From Desulfobacteraceae bacterium (GTDB lineage Bacteria; Desulfobacterota; Desulfobacteria; Desulfobacterales; UBA5852), in assembly GCA_014237395.1 (NCBI GenBank), contig JABZFP010000001.1, positions 1 through 64,000 of the forward strand: a DNA stretch of 64,000 bases, written 5' to 3'. How positions within the stretch are numbered: the stretch's first letter is position 1; each line of letters starts with the position of its first letter. The position numbers were made by a program, and so were the translations under genes. Of this stretch, positions 8,201 to 18,400 are shown piece by piece. The notes beneath the pieces are model-generated. The model was not told where the DNA came from. It saw only the letters and a program-made list of their open reading frames with translations, and made no database searches.

Positions 8201-8379
8201 GAAAGGATAGCCTCAGCAGCTTTTTACGACGCCATTAGAAAACGAAGCCAAAGAACATACAGCGAAAAATCGTTTTCCAAACCCTTTTAAATGGGGGCTG
8301 CCTGCGACCGACCCCTTTGCGGGCCGAGCCTAACGAAAGCACCCTTGCTGTTATCACGTTATATCAGCACCAGCGCCTT

Positions 8380-8886
8380 TTACCCCTGGTAGCGTTTCAC
8401 CACACGGTCGATCTCGCCGGCGATATAGGCGGCCAGCTTCTCGGCCTCATACGGGGTAATGGTGGCAATGCTTTCCGACAATGCCGCGATTTTCTCTTCC
8501 GCCAGGCCGGTGGTCTTGTTGATCATGAAATCGTCGACCTCCCCGTTTTCCATAAGCAGCCCGCAGCCGCCGGCGGCGCCGATGAATTCATCACCGGCAA
8601 AGATCGGCACCACGATTTTGATCATTCCGGCATCACATTCTTCGATGACGGGCGCCCGGGTGTTCTGGGCCATGACGGCCATGTTCTGGTGCGCGACGGC
8701 GCAGATGTAGGTCTGCCCCTTGCCCGTGGCGCGGATTTCGGGGCAGAGGTCGTTGGCGTGCTGGGATTTGCCGGTAATGCCGATGCCGTCGGTATCGTAA
8801 ACGCTGGCACGCATGCCGGAACGCTCGCGAATGGCGTCTTCCAGTTCAACCCATTTCTCGAGGGGTTGCAGATCCGTCAGTTTCAT
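8380..8886 (-). CDS. PocR ligand-binding domain protein
   Basis: A 168-aa protein consisting almost entirely of a PocR sensory domain: an N-terminal helix (LEDAIRERSGMRASVYD), conserved Cys residues (NDLCPEI, YICAVAHQNM, EECDAGM, GCGLL), and a PAS-like beta core. PocR domains in regulators bind hydrocarbon-like or small organic ligands. This one has no output domain, so it may act as a stand-alone sensor or carrier. No signal peptide is seen. It follows the AIM24-type gene on the same strand after a GC-rich hairpin, so it is probably a separate or partly coupled transcript. Confidence 0.75.
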   Translation of the reverse strand: MKLTDLQPLEKWVELEDAIRERSGMRASVYDTDGIGITGKSQHANDLCPEIRATGKGQTYICAVAHQNMAVMAQNTRAPVIEECDAGMIKIVVPIFAGDEFIGAAGGCGLLMENGEVDDFMINKTTGLAEEKIAALSESIATITPYEAEKLAAYIAGEIDRVVKRYQG

Positions 8887-8910
8887 TGATTAACTCCTGA
8901 ATTGATGAGG

Positions 8911-8939
8911 GTGCGGCGCCGCGCATCGACGCGGCGCAC
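8911..8939 (-). terminator. GC-rich hairpin between two minus-strand genes
   Basis: On the minus strand GTGCGCCGCG pairs with CGCGGCGCCGCAC around a short loop, with a small bulge. There is no U-run after it, so it may attenuate or stabilise the transcript of the AIM24-type gene rather than end it cleanly. Confidence 0.4.
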
Positions 8940-8949
8940 GGTTATCGTG

Positions 8950-9957
8950 TTATCGATTGTCGCCGTCGATCAGGCCGCCCAAGGCGCCCAGGATCGATCC
9001 TTCACCCTGGCTGCCGCCGCGCTGGGGGGCGGCCTGGAGCATGCGGCCTGCCAATCGGGAAAAGGGCAGGGACTGCAGCCAGATTTTGCCGGGGCCTTTC
9101 AGGATGGCGAAGAAAAGCCCTTCTCCGCCGAAAAGCGCGGTTTTGATGTTGCCGGCCTGCTCGATGGTCATGTTGACGCTGGCTTCAAAGGCCACGACGC
9201 AGCCCGTATCCACGTGCAGCACTTCTCCGGCCGCCAGTTGGCGTTCCACCACCGTGCCGCCGGCGTGAACGAACACCTGGCCGTCGCCTTCGAGTTTCTG
9301 CATGATAAAGCCTTCGCCGCCGAAGAGACCGGTGAGGATTTTGCGCTGCAGAAAAATGCCGATGGCCACCCCTTTGGCGGCGCACAGGAAGCTGTCCTTC
9401 TGGCAGATCAGGCACCCGTTGACGCTGGGCAGCGCGATGGGGATGATATTGCCGGGATAGGGGGCGCCAAAAGCAACACGGGATTTACCCTGGCCGCTAT
9501 GCGTAAACACGGTCATGAACAGGCTTTCGCCGGTGAGCAGGCGTTTGCCGGCCCCCAGCAGCTTGTCCATGAAGCCGTTGCCGCCGGAATGGGAGCCGTC
9601 CCCGAAGATCGTCTCCATCTGGATCGAGCGGTCCTTGTACATCATGGCCCCGGCTTCCGCCACCACGCTTTCGCCGGGATCGAGTTCGACTTCCACAAAC
9701 TGCATCTCCGCGCCGCAGATCTTGAAATCGATTTCATCCGCCCTTGACCGGCTGCCGCTCATGGGCGGCGGGGCGGGAGCGCCCGACATGGCCAGCGCAG
9801 CAGACGACAGTTCGGCAATTTTGGCAATCGGCACCCAGTCCGCAAACCCCTCACGCCAGGCATAGCCGTCGGGATTGGCCTGGGCCTGGATCGCGGCACG
9901 GGACTGATCCATGGGGCCGGTCTGCTTTCCATCGTAACTCAGATACCATTGTGACAT
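8950..9957 (-). CDS. AIM24/TIGR00266-type protein with N-terminal GYF-like domain
   Basis: 335 aa starting at MSQWYLSYDGKQTGPMDQ. The first ~50 residues are a GYF_2-type module (WYLSYDGKQTGP, DGYAWREGFADWVPI). From about residue 75 comes the AIM24 beta-strand-rich fold: EAGAMMYKD, a Gly-rich segment (GDGSHSGGNGF), LTGESLFMTVF, and repeated GGEG turns. Bacterial members have no proven function; the mitochondrial relative shapes the inner membrane. The ATG at 9957 is chosen over an upstream frame-open Met because the GYF module begins there and the preceding gene stops at 9959. It is probably co-transcribed with that YebE-type gene. Confidence 0.78.
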   Translation of the reverse strand: MSQWYLSYDGKQTGPMDQSRAAIQAQANPDGYAWREGFADWVPIAKIAELSSAALAMSGAPAPPPMSGSRSRADEIDFKICGAEMQFVEVELDPGESVVAEAGAMMYKDRSIQMETIFGDGSHSGGNGFMDKLLGAGKRLLTGESLFMTVFTHSGQGKSRVAFGAPYPGNIIPIALPSVNGCLICQKDSFLCAAKGVAIGIFLQRKILTGLFGGEGFIMQKLEGDGQVFVHAGGTVVERQLAAGEVLHVDTGCVVAFEASVNMTIEQAGNIKTALFGGEGLFFAILKGPGKIWLQSLPFSRLAGRMLQAAPQRGGSQGEGSILGALGGLIDGDNR

Positions 9958-9958
9958 G

Positions 9959-10654
9959 TCATTCTCCTTTGGTAGACGGCGGGCCGGGGGGGTGCGGCGA
10001 TCCGACTTTTTCCGCAATGGCCCGGATGGTTTTTTCATCGAGATCGAGTTCCTGGGCGAGGGTGCGCATGTAGTGGTGCTCGGCGTCCGTGTCCACCCGG
10101 ATGGCCATCAGGGATACGGCGTAGACCTGCATGGCCAACTGGCGATGATCGACCTGGCGGGTGATGTCCTCCAATGAGGACGGCGAGAGAAGCTCCTTGA
10201 CGATGAAGGCCTGCTCCTCCGGGCTCAGATCGACGGACTGCAGTTTTTTCAGAATACGATCCCGTTCGGCCTGGTCAATGACGCCGTCGGCATTGGCCGC
10301 CGCGATCATGGCGCGAATCAGCAGAACGGCCTTGTTGGCAGCCGTTTCCGGGTCGGGCGGATCGGGAGGGGCGGCCTGAGGCCTGGCCCCGGGAGGGGGC
10401 GGCGGCGGTCCCGGGGATGTGCCGGGGGAAGACGCCGGCGAGGCGGTTGCCGGCGGCGGAGGGACGGGCGGTGCGCTGCGGGGGCGGCTGCCCGGTGGCG
10501 TTGTTTGTTGTTGATTGCCCAGGTAGTGTTCGGCCGCTTCGATGGCGACCCCCAGCAACCCAAGCGCCGCACCGCCTTTCAGCAGGCTTCCGGCGCTGCT
10601 GCCGCGTGTGGTGCTGCGGATGAGGCCTCCCAGAAGTTTTTCGGGATTAAACAT
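9959..10654 (-). CDS. YebE/DUF533-type TerB-like protein
   Basis: A 231-aa protein. Residues ~1-45 are a Gly/Ala-rich, weakly hydrophobic stretch (GGAALGLLGVAIEAAEHYLG). A long Pro-rich linker follows, and then from about 110 a helical TerB-like/DUF533 domain: KAVLLIRAMIAAANADGVID, ERDRILKKL, MQVYAVSLMAIRVDTDAEHHY. The acidic ANADGVID and RVDTDAEH segments are the usual paired metal-binding acidic motifs of this fold. Function in bacteria is uncertain; E. coli YebE is linked to envelope stress. It ends just before the start of the AIM24-type gene, suggesting an operon. Confidence 0.75.
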   Translation of the reverse strand: MFNPEKLLGGLIRSTTRGSSAGSLLKGGAALGLLGVAIEAAEHYLGNQQQTTPPGSRPRSAPPVPPPPATASPASSPGTSPGPPPPPPGARPQAAPPDPPDPETAANKAVLLIRAMIAAANADGVIDQAERDRILKKLQSVDLSPEEQAFIVKELLSPSSLEDITRQVDHRQLAMQVYAVSLMAIRVDTDAEHHYMRTLAQELDLDEKTIRAIAEKVGSPHPPGPPSTKGE

Positions 10655-10736
10655 GTCGGTCCTCCCTTGAACGTTCCGATCAATTCCGGCGTTATCATCA
10701 TCCCCATCGGGCTAAACGCCATGGGGGCTCTTCCAT

Positions 10737-11771
10737 TTACGAATAGGGTTTTTCCTCCCGGAGCCATCGGCGCAGCCTGTCCAGCCCTTCTTCGGTGGAT
10801 ATCAACGGGCGATACCCAAGGTCTTCTTTGGCGGCCCGGATGTCGAACCAGTGGGATGTGGACAGTTCTTCGGCCAAAAATCGGGTCATCTGCGGCTCGC
10901 CCGGCAGCCGGAAGGTCCGGTAGATCCATTCTAACGCCGCCCCGACACGGCGGGCCGATGCGACCGATATGCTGCGGGTGACGGGCGGCAGGTCGGCCGC
11001 CGCCAGGATGGCGTTCACCATATCCCACAGCAGGATCGGCGCGTCCTGGCTGATGAAGTAGGCGCGCCCGGAAAGTTCGGGGCGAAGGGCCAGCTTTTCA
11101 GCGGCCAGGAGATGCGCGTGGGCGGCATTGTCCACATAGATGGTGTCGACCTTGTTTTGGCCGTCGCCCACCCGTCGCAGGCGGCGGGCACGCTGAATGA
11201 TGCGGGGTACGAGATGGTTGTCGCCCGGTCCCCAGATGAGATGGGGCCGCAGGGCGATGGTCCGCAAACGGTCGTCCGCGGCCTGGCGCACCCGTCGTTC
11301 GGCCATGGCTTTGGTGCGGGGATAATGGGTCTGATAGCCTGACGGATAGGACAGCGATTCGTCGCCCCCTTCCATGTCGCGGCCGTCGAACACAACGCTG
11401 GGGGAACTGGTGTAGACGAGGCGCCCGATGCCGTTGTCCCGGCAGGCCCGGATGATGTTCTCCGTCCCCAAGACGTTGGTCTGGTAAAAGGCGTCATAGG
11501 GCCCCCAGACACCGGGTATGGCCGCCACGTGAAACACCAGATCGACCCCCTGGCAGGCCTTGTGAAGGGCTTGCGTATCGACGAGATCGCCCTGCACCTG
11601 GTCGACCCCCATGGTGTCCAGGCGAGGATAGCGGGCTCGGGAAAAACTGCGTACGCTATCCCCACGCGCCGTCAATAGGCGAACGATAGCGCCGCCCAGG
11701 AAACCGCCGCCGCCGGTCACCAGGACGGTCTGATGGGACAGCGGGGAAGCGGATGCCGGTTCAGTCGGCAT
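10737..11771 (-). CDS. oleD: OleD-like NAD(P)-dependent 2-alkyl-3-oxoalkanoate reductase
   Basis: 344 aa, extended short-chain dehydrogenase. It has the Rossmann motif TGGGGFLG near residue 18, a catalytic Ser region (YTSSPSVVF) and YPRTKAMAE as the YxxxK pair near residue 150. In the olefin pathway OleD reduces the 2-alkyl-3-keto acid made by OleA to the 2-alkyl-3-hydroxy acid, which OleC closes to a beta-lactone. The 3-beta-HSD-like subgroup and the position immediately after oleC (11-bp overlap) in an oleA-B-C-D order support this over a sugar epimerase. Cytoplasmic, possibly part of a multi-enzyme assembly with OleB and OleC as shown in Xanthomonas. Confidence 0.88.
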   Translation of the reverse strand: MPTEPASASPLSHQTVLVTGGGGFLGGAIVRLLTARGDSVRSFSRARYPRLDTMGVDQVQGDLVDTQALHKACQGVDLVFHVAAIPGVWGPYDAFYQTNVLGTENIIRACRDNGIGRLVYTSSPSVVFDGRDMEGGDESLSYPSGYQTHYPRTKAMAERRVRQAADDRLRTIALRPHLIWGPGDNHLVPRIIQRARRLRRVGDGQNKVDTIYVDNAAHAHLLAAEKLALRPELSGRAYFISQDAPILLWDMVNAILAAADLPPVTRSISVASARRVGAALEWIYRTFRLPGEPQMTRFLAEELSTSHWFDIRAAKEDLGYRPLISTEEGLDRLRRWLREEKPYS

Positions 11772-13470
11772 GGTCCATCTCCTGGTGTTTCACCCGGCGT
11801 GAGGCCCAGACCGCCAGCTTTTCGCGGAAGATTTTGGCGTTGTGCCGGATATCCACGGGGAATCCGGAATGAAAAAGAATATGGCGGATGGACTGCGTCA
11901 GGGGCGATGCGGCGGCTGTTTGCAGCAATTCATCGGTGAGCCGAGCGGGTTCCATCTTGAGGCCCTCGGGGCTGCGTTCGATGCAGATCACCGGCGTTTG
12001 CTGCGGGTAAGGCCCGACGCCCACCAGGGCGCTGCGAAAGACCCCCGGGTGGGTGTTGAAAATGGCTTCGCAGGGGATCGTGAACATGTCGCCCCCGGGC
12101 GTCACCACCCGGTGGCTCTTGCGGCCGCAGAACCAGATGCGGTTTTTGCTGTCGCGCCAGCCCAGGTCGCCCATGCGGTGCCAGAACGAATTACCGTCCG
12201 TTAATTTGGCTTGGATATTGGCTTGCGGATTCCGAAAGTAGGATCGCGTCACCAGGTCGCCCCGCACCACGATTTCACCGATATCGCCGTCCCTGACCGG
12301 TAGATCTTCCGTCCAGGCCGCAATGGGATCGTCCGTGATGCGGATAATGCGGACCTCGGTCTTTCCCAGAGGACGCCCGACACACAGGCCATACCCCTGC
12401 TCGCTGAGGGGGCGGGTTTCCGCCAGGATCTCATGGCTGCCCATGGAGATGATGGGAACGGCTTCCGTGGCGCCGTAGGGGGTGTGGATTTCGCTGGTGT
12501 CGTTCAGCATGGAAGAGAACTGTTCGATGATGGCCGGTGCGACCGGGGCGCCGGCGGAAACCACCCGCCGCAGCGACGGCAGACGCACATTGCGTTTGCT
12601 GCCGAAGGCGCCGACCCGGTTCAGAAGCGCCGGGGAGGCGAACATGTTGGTGACGCCGTGGTTCAGGATGGGTTCGATAATCTTTTCGGGATCGACATGG
12701 GCCGGTTTGCGCGGGTCCATATCCGGGATAACGGCGGTCATGCCGAGGGCCGGATCGAAAAGGGCGAAGAGCGGAAAGGTCGGCAGGTCGATTTCGTCTT
12801 CGCCGATATGGAAATGCGACTGGATCTGGTCGATCTGGGCATCGAAATTGCCGTGGGTATAGATCACGCCCTTGGCCGGGCCGGTGCTGCCGGTGGTAAA
12901 CAGGATCGCCGCGGTTTCATCCCGGGTGGTCGCGGCCAAGTTGAATGGCTGCCAGGGGCGGGCGCACAAGGCGGCATACGTGGCGCCGCCCCAGAAGCAT
13001 TTTCCGCCGACGGTAACCGTGGTCAGCACCGAGCGAAAATAGCGGGGAAAACAAATCCTTAGCATGTGGGCCAGGGGAATGCCGATAAAGGCTTCCGGCC
13101 GGGTGGATTCGAGACATTCCAGCATGCGGCGGGGCCCCATGCCGGGGTCCACGACCACCGGCACGGCGCCGCATTTGAACATGGCAAAGATCAGGACGAA
13201 GAATTCGATGCCCGGCTTGACCATCAGGACGGTCCGGGTCCCGCGCTGGATGCCCATGGCGGCGAGCCCGGCCGCCAGGCTGTCGGATTCGCGCTCGAGC
13301 TGTTCGAAGGTCAGGTGGGCATAGGTCGCCCGCCCGTAGCGGTCGCGGCCGACCGGATAGACCACGGCCCGCTTGTAAGGCATGCGCCGTGCGGTGTCTT
13401 TCAGGCGATAGGCAATGTTGACGACGGGCAGGGTGTCTTCGAGAGGTTGTTTTTCCATGGTGAAGTCCAC
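11761..13470 (-). CDS. oleC: OleC-like olefin beta-lactone synthetase
   Basis: 569-aa ANL-superfamily adenylating enzyme with the ATP loop FTTGSTGPAKGVIYTHGNF near residue 190, the TPYGATEA motif near 335, and a GRKSHRV-type hinge near 445. OleC adenylates the 2-alkyl-3-hydroxy acid and forms a cis beta-lactone rather than a CoA ester. The start is a GTG, with AGGAA six bases upstream, ten bases after the oleB stop. Gene order oleA-B-C-D is what separates this call from an ordinary fatty-acyl-CoA ligase. Confidence 0.88.
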   Translation of the reverse strand: MDFTMEKQPLEDTLPVVNIAYRLKDTARRMPYKRAVVYPVGRDRYGRATYAHLTFEQLERESDSLAAGLAAMGIQRGTRTVLMVKPGIEFFVLIFAMFKCGAVPVVVDPGMGPRRMLECLESTRPEAFIGIPLAHMLRICFPRYFRSVLTTVTVGGKCFWGGATYAALCARPWQPFNLAATTRDETAAILFTTGSTGPAKGVIYTHGNFDAQIDQIQSHFHIGEDEIDLPTFPLFALFDPALGMTAVIPDMDPRKPAHVDPEKIIEPILNHGVTNMFASPALLNRVGAFGSKRNVRLPSLRRVVSAGAPVAPAIIEQFSSMLNDTSEIHTPYGATEAVPIISMGSHEILAETRPLSEQGYGLCVGRPLGKTEVRIIRITDDPIAAWTEDLPVRDGDIGEIVVRGDLVTRSYFRNPQANIQAKLTDGNSFWHRMGDLGWRDSKNRIWFCGRKSHRVVTPGGDMFTIPCEAIFNTHPGVFRSALVGVGPYPQQTPVICIERSPEGLKMEPARLTDELLQTAAASPLTQSIRHILFHSGFPVDIRHNAKIFREKLAVWASRRVKHQEMDHAD

Positions 13471-13479
13471 GCGTCGTTC

Positions 13480-14373
13480 CTATTCGATGGGGTGGCGGTG
13501 AAAAAAGTCTTGAATGGTCGCGGTGACGGCCCGGGGTTCGTCTTCTAACAGATAGTGCCCGGCGTCTTCAAACAGATGGGCTTCCGCGCCGGGAAAGCGC
13601 CGCTGCCATTCATGAAAATAATCGAGATCGAAAACAAAATCGTGCTTTCCCCAGCAGATGAGCATGGGCAGGTGGCGCAACCGGTGGAGCTGGTCATCCA
13701 CCGATTTGACCAGGGCAAAGCTTGGATCGCCGTCCGACAGGGGGATGTCCTGCACGAATCGAAGGGTGGCGATGCGGTTTTTGGGGCGGTCGTAGGGCGC
13801 GATGAGACCGCGGCGGACATCGCGGGGCAGGCGACGACGGGCGGCCATGACCAGGGCGGCCCGGGCGAAGATATTCAGCCCCAGGACGGCCGGACCGGCA
13901 AAAGGCGGTATGTTCCGCAGCAGGCGCAGCCGAAGCGGGATGGGTTTGCCGGCCGGCGGCAGAAAACCGCTGGTGTTCGTGATGACAAGGCGCTGGATCT
14001 GGCGCAAATGGCGCAGGGCAAAGGCCATGCCGATCATGCCGCCCCAATCGTGCACCACCAGGGTGAGCGGGGTGTCGGGCATCAACCGGTGGATAAAGGT
14101 CTCCAGGTCGGCCACGCGATCTTCCAGCCGGTAGCCATAGGCATGGGCGCCGGGCTTGTCCGACAGGCCGCAGCCGATGTGATCCGGGGCGATCACCCGG
14201 TGTCCGGGCGCCAGGGCCGCGATCAGATGGCGGTAGTAAAAGGACCAGGTGGGGTTGCCGTGCAGCATGAGAATCGCCGGGCCGCGGCCTTCGTCCAGAT
14301 AATGGTAGCGATGCCCGTTGATCGGCATGAAACGGGATTGGAACGGATAGAGGTGCCGATAGGGTTGTTTCAT
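13480..14373 (-). CDS. oleB: OleB-like beta-lactone decarboxylase (alpha/beta hydrolase)
   Basis: 297 aa from an ATG preceded by AAGGAGATC; an upstream in-frame start at 14412 lacks such a site. It is a haloalkane-dehalogenase-like alpha/beta hydrolase: LMLHGNPTWSFYYRHL (oxyanion region), VVHDWGGMIG near residue 105 with the nucleophile Asp, and FEDAGHYLLED with the catalytic His near 280. OleB opens the beta-lactone from OleC with loss of CO2 to give a cis-olefin. In some organisms OleB is fused to OleC; here they are separate and ten bases apart. Confidence 0.88.
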   Translation of the reverse strand: MKQPYRHLYPFQSRFMPINGHRYHYLDEGRGPAILMLHGNPTWSFYYRHLIAALAPGHRVIAPDHIGCGLSDKPGAHAYGYRLEDRVADLETFIHRLMPDTPLTLVVHDWGGMIGMAFALRHLRQIQRLVITNTSGFLPPAGKPIPLRLRLLRNIPPFAGPAVLGLNIFARAALVMAARRRLPRDVRRGLIAPYDRPKNRIATLRFVQDIPLSDGDPSFALVKSVDDQLHRLRHLPMLICWGKHDFVFDLDYFHEWQRRFPGAEAHLFEDAGHYLLEDEPRAVTATIQDFFHRHPIE

Positions 14374-14415
14374 GATCTCCTTAGATCGTCTTCCGTTTGC
14401 CGCATTGTGCAACGC

Positions 14416-15459
14416 TTACCAGTCGATTCCCAGCATCAGACAGTTCAATCCACTGCCGATGCCCAGGAAGCCGACCTTGTCGCCCGCCGCAAGAAAGCCG
14501 CGTTCCTCCGCGATGGCGGCGGTGACGATTAATGACACCGTTCCGATATTGCCGAGGTAGCGGAAGGTGGTGAAATCGCGGGCGGCCGGCATGCCGATGG
14601 CGTTGAGAATAGCCTGCTGGTGCGACGAGCCGACCTGATGACAGATGATTTTTTCCGGCAGGTCGTCACCGGTCCAGCCCAGCTCCTGGCGGAAGGCGTT
14701 GAAGGTCTCGATACCCAGTTGCACGCCGTTCTGCAGCACGCCCACCGAGTCCGTATTCATGACGTGCAGGCCGCTGGCCGGAATGCCGGTATCCGGGCCC
14801 CAGGTGCACAAGCGATGGTGGCGGACGGCATTTTTCACCATGCCGCCCAAGAGACGGTGGCCCGGCCGGCCGAAAGAACCGTCGGACAGCACCACGGCCG
14901 CCGCACCGGACCCACCGGTCAGAGTGGCCACGCAGTGCTTGAAGGTTTCCATGTCCCCGGCCTCGAGCATGCGCGCGATGGTGCTGTCCACGATCTGGCG
15001 GCAGGATTCGCAGGCCATCACCAGGCCGGCGCGGATCTGGCCCAACTCGATGGCGTTGGCCACCTGGAGGATGCCGTTGAGCATGCCGATGCAGGCATTG
15101 GAGATATCGAAGACCTGGGCCGCGGCTCCCAGCTGCAGCCCGTCCGCCACGGCGCAGGCCGTGGCCGGCTCCAGGTTTTCGCGGCAGACCGCGCCGTAGA
15201 TCAGCATGCCGATCTGATCGGCCGGAACGCCGGAGGCTTCGATCGCTTTCTGGCCGGCCTGGATGGCGCCTTCCGAAAGCCGGAAGTCCGGATCCCAGTA
15301 GCGGCTCTCCTCGATGCCGGTCAATTGTTCCAGCTGCCCCGGCTTGAGGTGCAGTTGATCGTATAAGGGGGCCAATCGGCTTTCCAGGTCTTCGGCCGTG
15401 ACCACGTTGGGGGCCAGCTCATAGCCGATGGATTCTATCGTAACCTTGCTGTAGCGCAT
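14416..15459 (-). CDS. oleA: OleA-like acyl-CoA:acyl-CoA alkyltransferase (thiolase fold)
   Basis: 347-aa FabH-like condensing enzyme. It has the active Cys in DISNACIGMLNG near residue 123, the His in ICHQVGSSHQQ near 265, and the Asn in YLGNIGTVS near 295. OleA joins two long acyl-CoAs in a non-decarboxylative Claisen condensation, the committed step to long-chain olefins. ESRYWDPDF and the loop around ACESCRQ are as expected for this group. It starts 20 bp after the stop of the pfaC-like gene, so the two are almost certainly co-transcribed. Confidence 0.88.
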   Translation of the reverse strand: MRYSKVTIESIGYELAPNVVTAEDLESRLAPLYDQLHLKPGQLEQLTGIEESRYWDPDFRLSEGAIQAGQKAIEASGVPADQIGMLIYGAVCRENLEPATACAVADGLQLGAAAQVFDISNACIGMLNGILQVANAIELGQIRAGLVMACESCRQIVDSTIARMLEAGDMETFKHCVATLTGGSGAAAVVLSDGSFGRPGHRLLGGMVKNAVRHHRLCTWGPDTGIPASGLHVMNTDSVGVLQNGVQLGIETFNAFRQELGWTGDDLPEKIICHQVGSSHQQAILNAIGMPAARDFTTFRYLGNIGTVSLIVTAAIAEERGFLAAGDKVGFLGIGSGLNCLMLGIDW

Positions 15460-15479
15460 TGCAGATCAGTCTTTCATGG

Positions 15480-18400
15480 TCATGACGGAATGTCGCGCGG
15501 GATCAGGCGCAGTCCGAAATTGTGCATTTTATATATGTAAAGGCCGTCGCATTTCAAGTAACCGTCGGCCGCGATGAACGGGTGCGGCTGGTCCTGCCGC
15601 TCGGTAATCACGGCTTCGACCGCCACCCGGCGGTTCGTGGGAAGAATCTGGCCCCGGTAGCGCCAGGTATGGGGGGCGGGCGCCAGCAGCGCCATCGTAT
15701 GGGTCTGGCGGTATTCCGGCCAGAACCGATCGGCCGCGAAGCGCAGCAACTGGACAAAGGACTCGATGCCCAAAGACCCCGGGCAGACAGGATCCTGGTA
15801 AAAATGGGCCATGAAAAACCAGTCGTCCGGGTCGATTGTCTTGACGCCGCGCACATACCCCAACCCATGGGCGCCGCCATCGGGTTCGAAACAGTCGATA
15901 GCATCGATCATCCGCAGGGCCCGGGAAGGGATCGCGTTGGTTTCCCCGGGTTCGGTGTGGGGATCGTCGGGCGTCAGGGGCGCGGTGTCTTCCAGGCGAA
16001 TCGGGTGATTGGTATCGGTGTTGGGAGGCGGCGGTTCGGCCGTTGGCCGGTCGGCCTGCGGCAGGCCGGCCTGGTGGGCCAGGGCTTCCGGCGTAAAAAA
16101 GCCGAAAGAGGTCTTCCCGTCGTAGATCACCCGCCCGGCCTGGTGCACTTCAAAGGCATAGTGTTGGATCAGCATGTCCCCGGCGGCACTGTCTTGGAGC
16201 AGGCGCGCGCGGGTTTGCAGCGGGCCGGCATTACGGCGCACATTGGCATGCAGCACGGCGTCACCGTCCAGATTGCGGAAATGGAGGTCTTTTTCGCTTT
16301 GCAGGGCCGAGCCCATGTAGGCCGCCAGAAATCCGCAGGCCTGCAGCGCGATTTCCATCAGAATGCAGATGGGCATGAAGGGGGCCCGGTTGCTGCGGAA
16401 AAACCAGTCGTCCGGGTTGATCTCGCAACCGGTTTCCACCCATCCGTCGGGTGCCAGCACCCAGGGCGGCGGGTCGATGCGGGTCACGCGATCGATGAAG
16501 GCATAGGGCGGGCCCGGCAGCCGGGCGATGAACCGGTCCTGGTCAAAGGGGCGGTAGGGCGGGCCGAACACTTTGGACGGCATCCCGGTGGCGAATTCGA
16601 CGATCTGTTCGCGCGAAAACACGACGGTCTCCGATGGGGCAGGGGCGGTGTCCCGGGCCGGGGCGTCTACCGACCGGGTTTGCTGCAAACGCCAGAAGGT
16701 TTCGAGAGCGGCGCGATCCATGCCGGTCATTTTCATGGTCATGCCCCGAAACAGGACGATGCGGTGGCCGTCGGCGAACATGTGGGCGTCGGCTATCACG
16801 TAAGGCTCGGGATTGAATCCCAGTTCACAGATCTCCACCTCATAGACCACGTGGCGGGTCCGGGGGGTAACCGGCCCCCGGCATTTCAAAACGGCCTGGC
16901 GGCCGATCACCGGTTCGAAGACCACCCCGGGCCGGTCGCTGATCCAGCCCATGCGCTGTAGATAAATGCGCAGGGTGTGGGCGCAGCATTCATACATCAG
17001 GGTTCCCGGCATGACCATGTCGTCGACGAAATGGCAGGTCAGGAACCAGTCATCCGGATGGATGTCGGCTTCCGCCCGGATCGTGCCGAGCCCATAGCGT
17101 CCGCCGGCCGGGTCCAGCGACAGCACCCGGTCGATCAGGGCCATGCGGCCGCCCGGCAGACGCTGGGATGCGGGGAGCTGGATGCCGGAAAACAATTTGC
17201 CGAAACAGGCGCCCGGATCACCCCGCCGCAAGGCCGCCAGTCCGGACTCGTCGTAGCTCTCCGCGTCCATGGGCACCAGGGGCTGCCAGTCATCCGGGGC
17301 AGTCCCGGCCTGGGGGTTGACCTCGTCTTCCGTCAGGATGATCCCCCCGGAATTGCGTACTTCCTCCTCGGTGAAAAAACCGGCGCAGCCGTTGCGCATG
17401 TTGATCAGGGGTTGTCCGTCAATCGTGCCGTCGAAACGGAAAAAGAACAGCCAGGTGGGACCCTGGCGGATAAATTTTTCGATGTCGATGGTGTAGCGAA
17501 TCACGTCGCCGGGTCGCGGCAGGCCGCGGTGAAAGGTCACGGTGGCGTCCAGCAGCCGGTAGGTGCGCTTGCCTTTGACCTCGAGATCGATGCCGAGGTA
17601 GGCCGAAAGGAAAAGATCGGCCTGGCCGGCTTCCACGGAAATACAAACCGGGGCCCGATCGCCGTCCAGATACCAGGCATCGGGATGCACGTCGTGTTCG
17701 GTCACGAGGCGTCCGGGGCCCAAGACACCTTTTTCACCCTCGACGCTCAGAATGCGATCCACCAGCATGAGGGGCTCGTCCGGCAGGCGCACGCGTGCGG
17801 GGTAACGATCCACCGCCGCGAAGGCCGGGCCCAGCACTTTGGCGACCGATCCCACCGCGAATTCCATGCACATGTCGCGATCGAAGGCCACCGGCATGGG
17901 GTGGGAAGGGCCTGAATCGACTGTTTTGGTTGCGGGCGGCAGCGGCACCGCCGGGGCAACATCCGGCATCGCGGCAGCGGGTGATACGTCCCCAAGCAGG
18001 CCTTCCATATGGGCCTGGTGAATCAACCGGGACTGCAATTCGACCGTCCGGGCATACTGGCGGCCGAGATCTTCCGTCAATGACAGAAACTGCTGGTGGG
18101 CCTCGGTGGTGGCGGCCATGCTGGCGGTCAGATCGTTGATCAGGGTCCGGGTGTTGGCGGTAAACAGCGCTTGGGCCGCATTGTCGGCTGCCTCTGGTTT
18201 TCCAGCGTGGATCTCGGGATGGGAGGGAAGGGCAGGGGACGCCGAGCGGCGGGCGTTGTCCTCGTATCCTGGCGGCTGCGGCGGGTCCAGGGCCATTCCG
18301 CCGCATACGATGGTAACGGGGTGCGCTTTGCGCCGGGAGGCCTCCGTGGTCGCTGTCACGGCCAGGCGAGCAACGCGGTCTGGTTCCGGCGCTTCCTCCA

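Noticed and set aside
8317..14532. Long plus-strand open frames opposite the AIM24, ole and PocR genes
   Set aside because: They are shadows in GC-rich DNA; they have no family-like motifs, whereas the minus-strand frames contain clear catalytic motifs.
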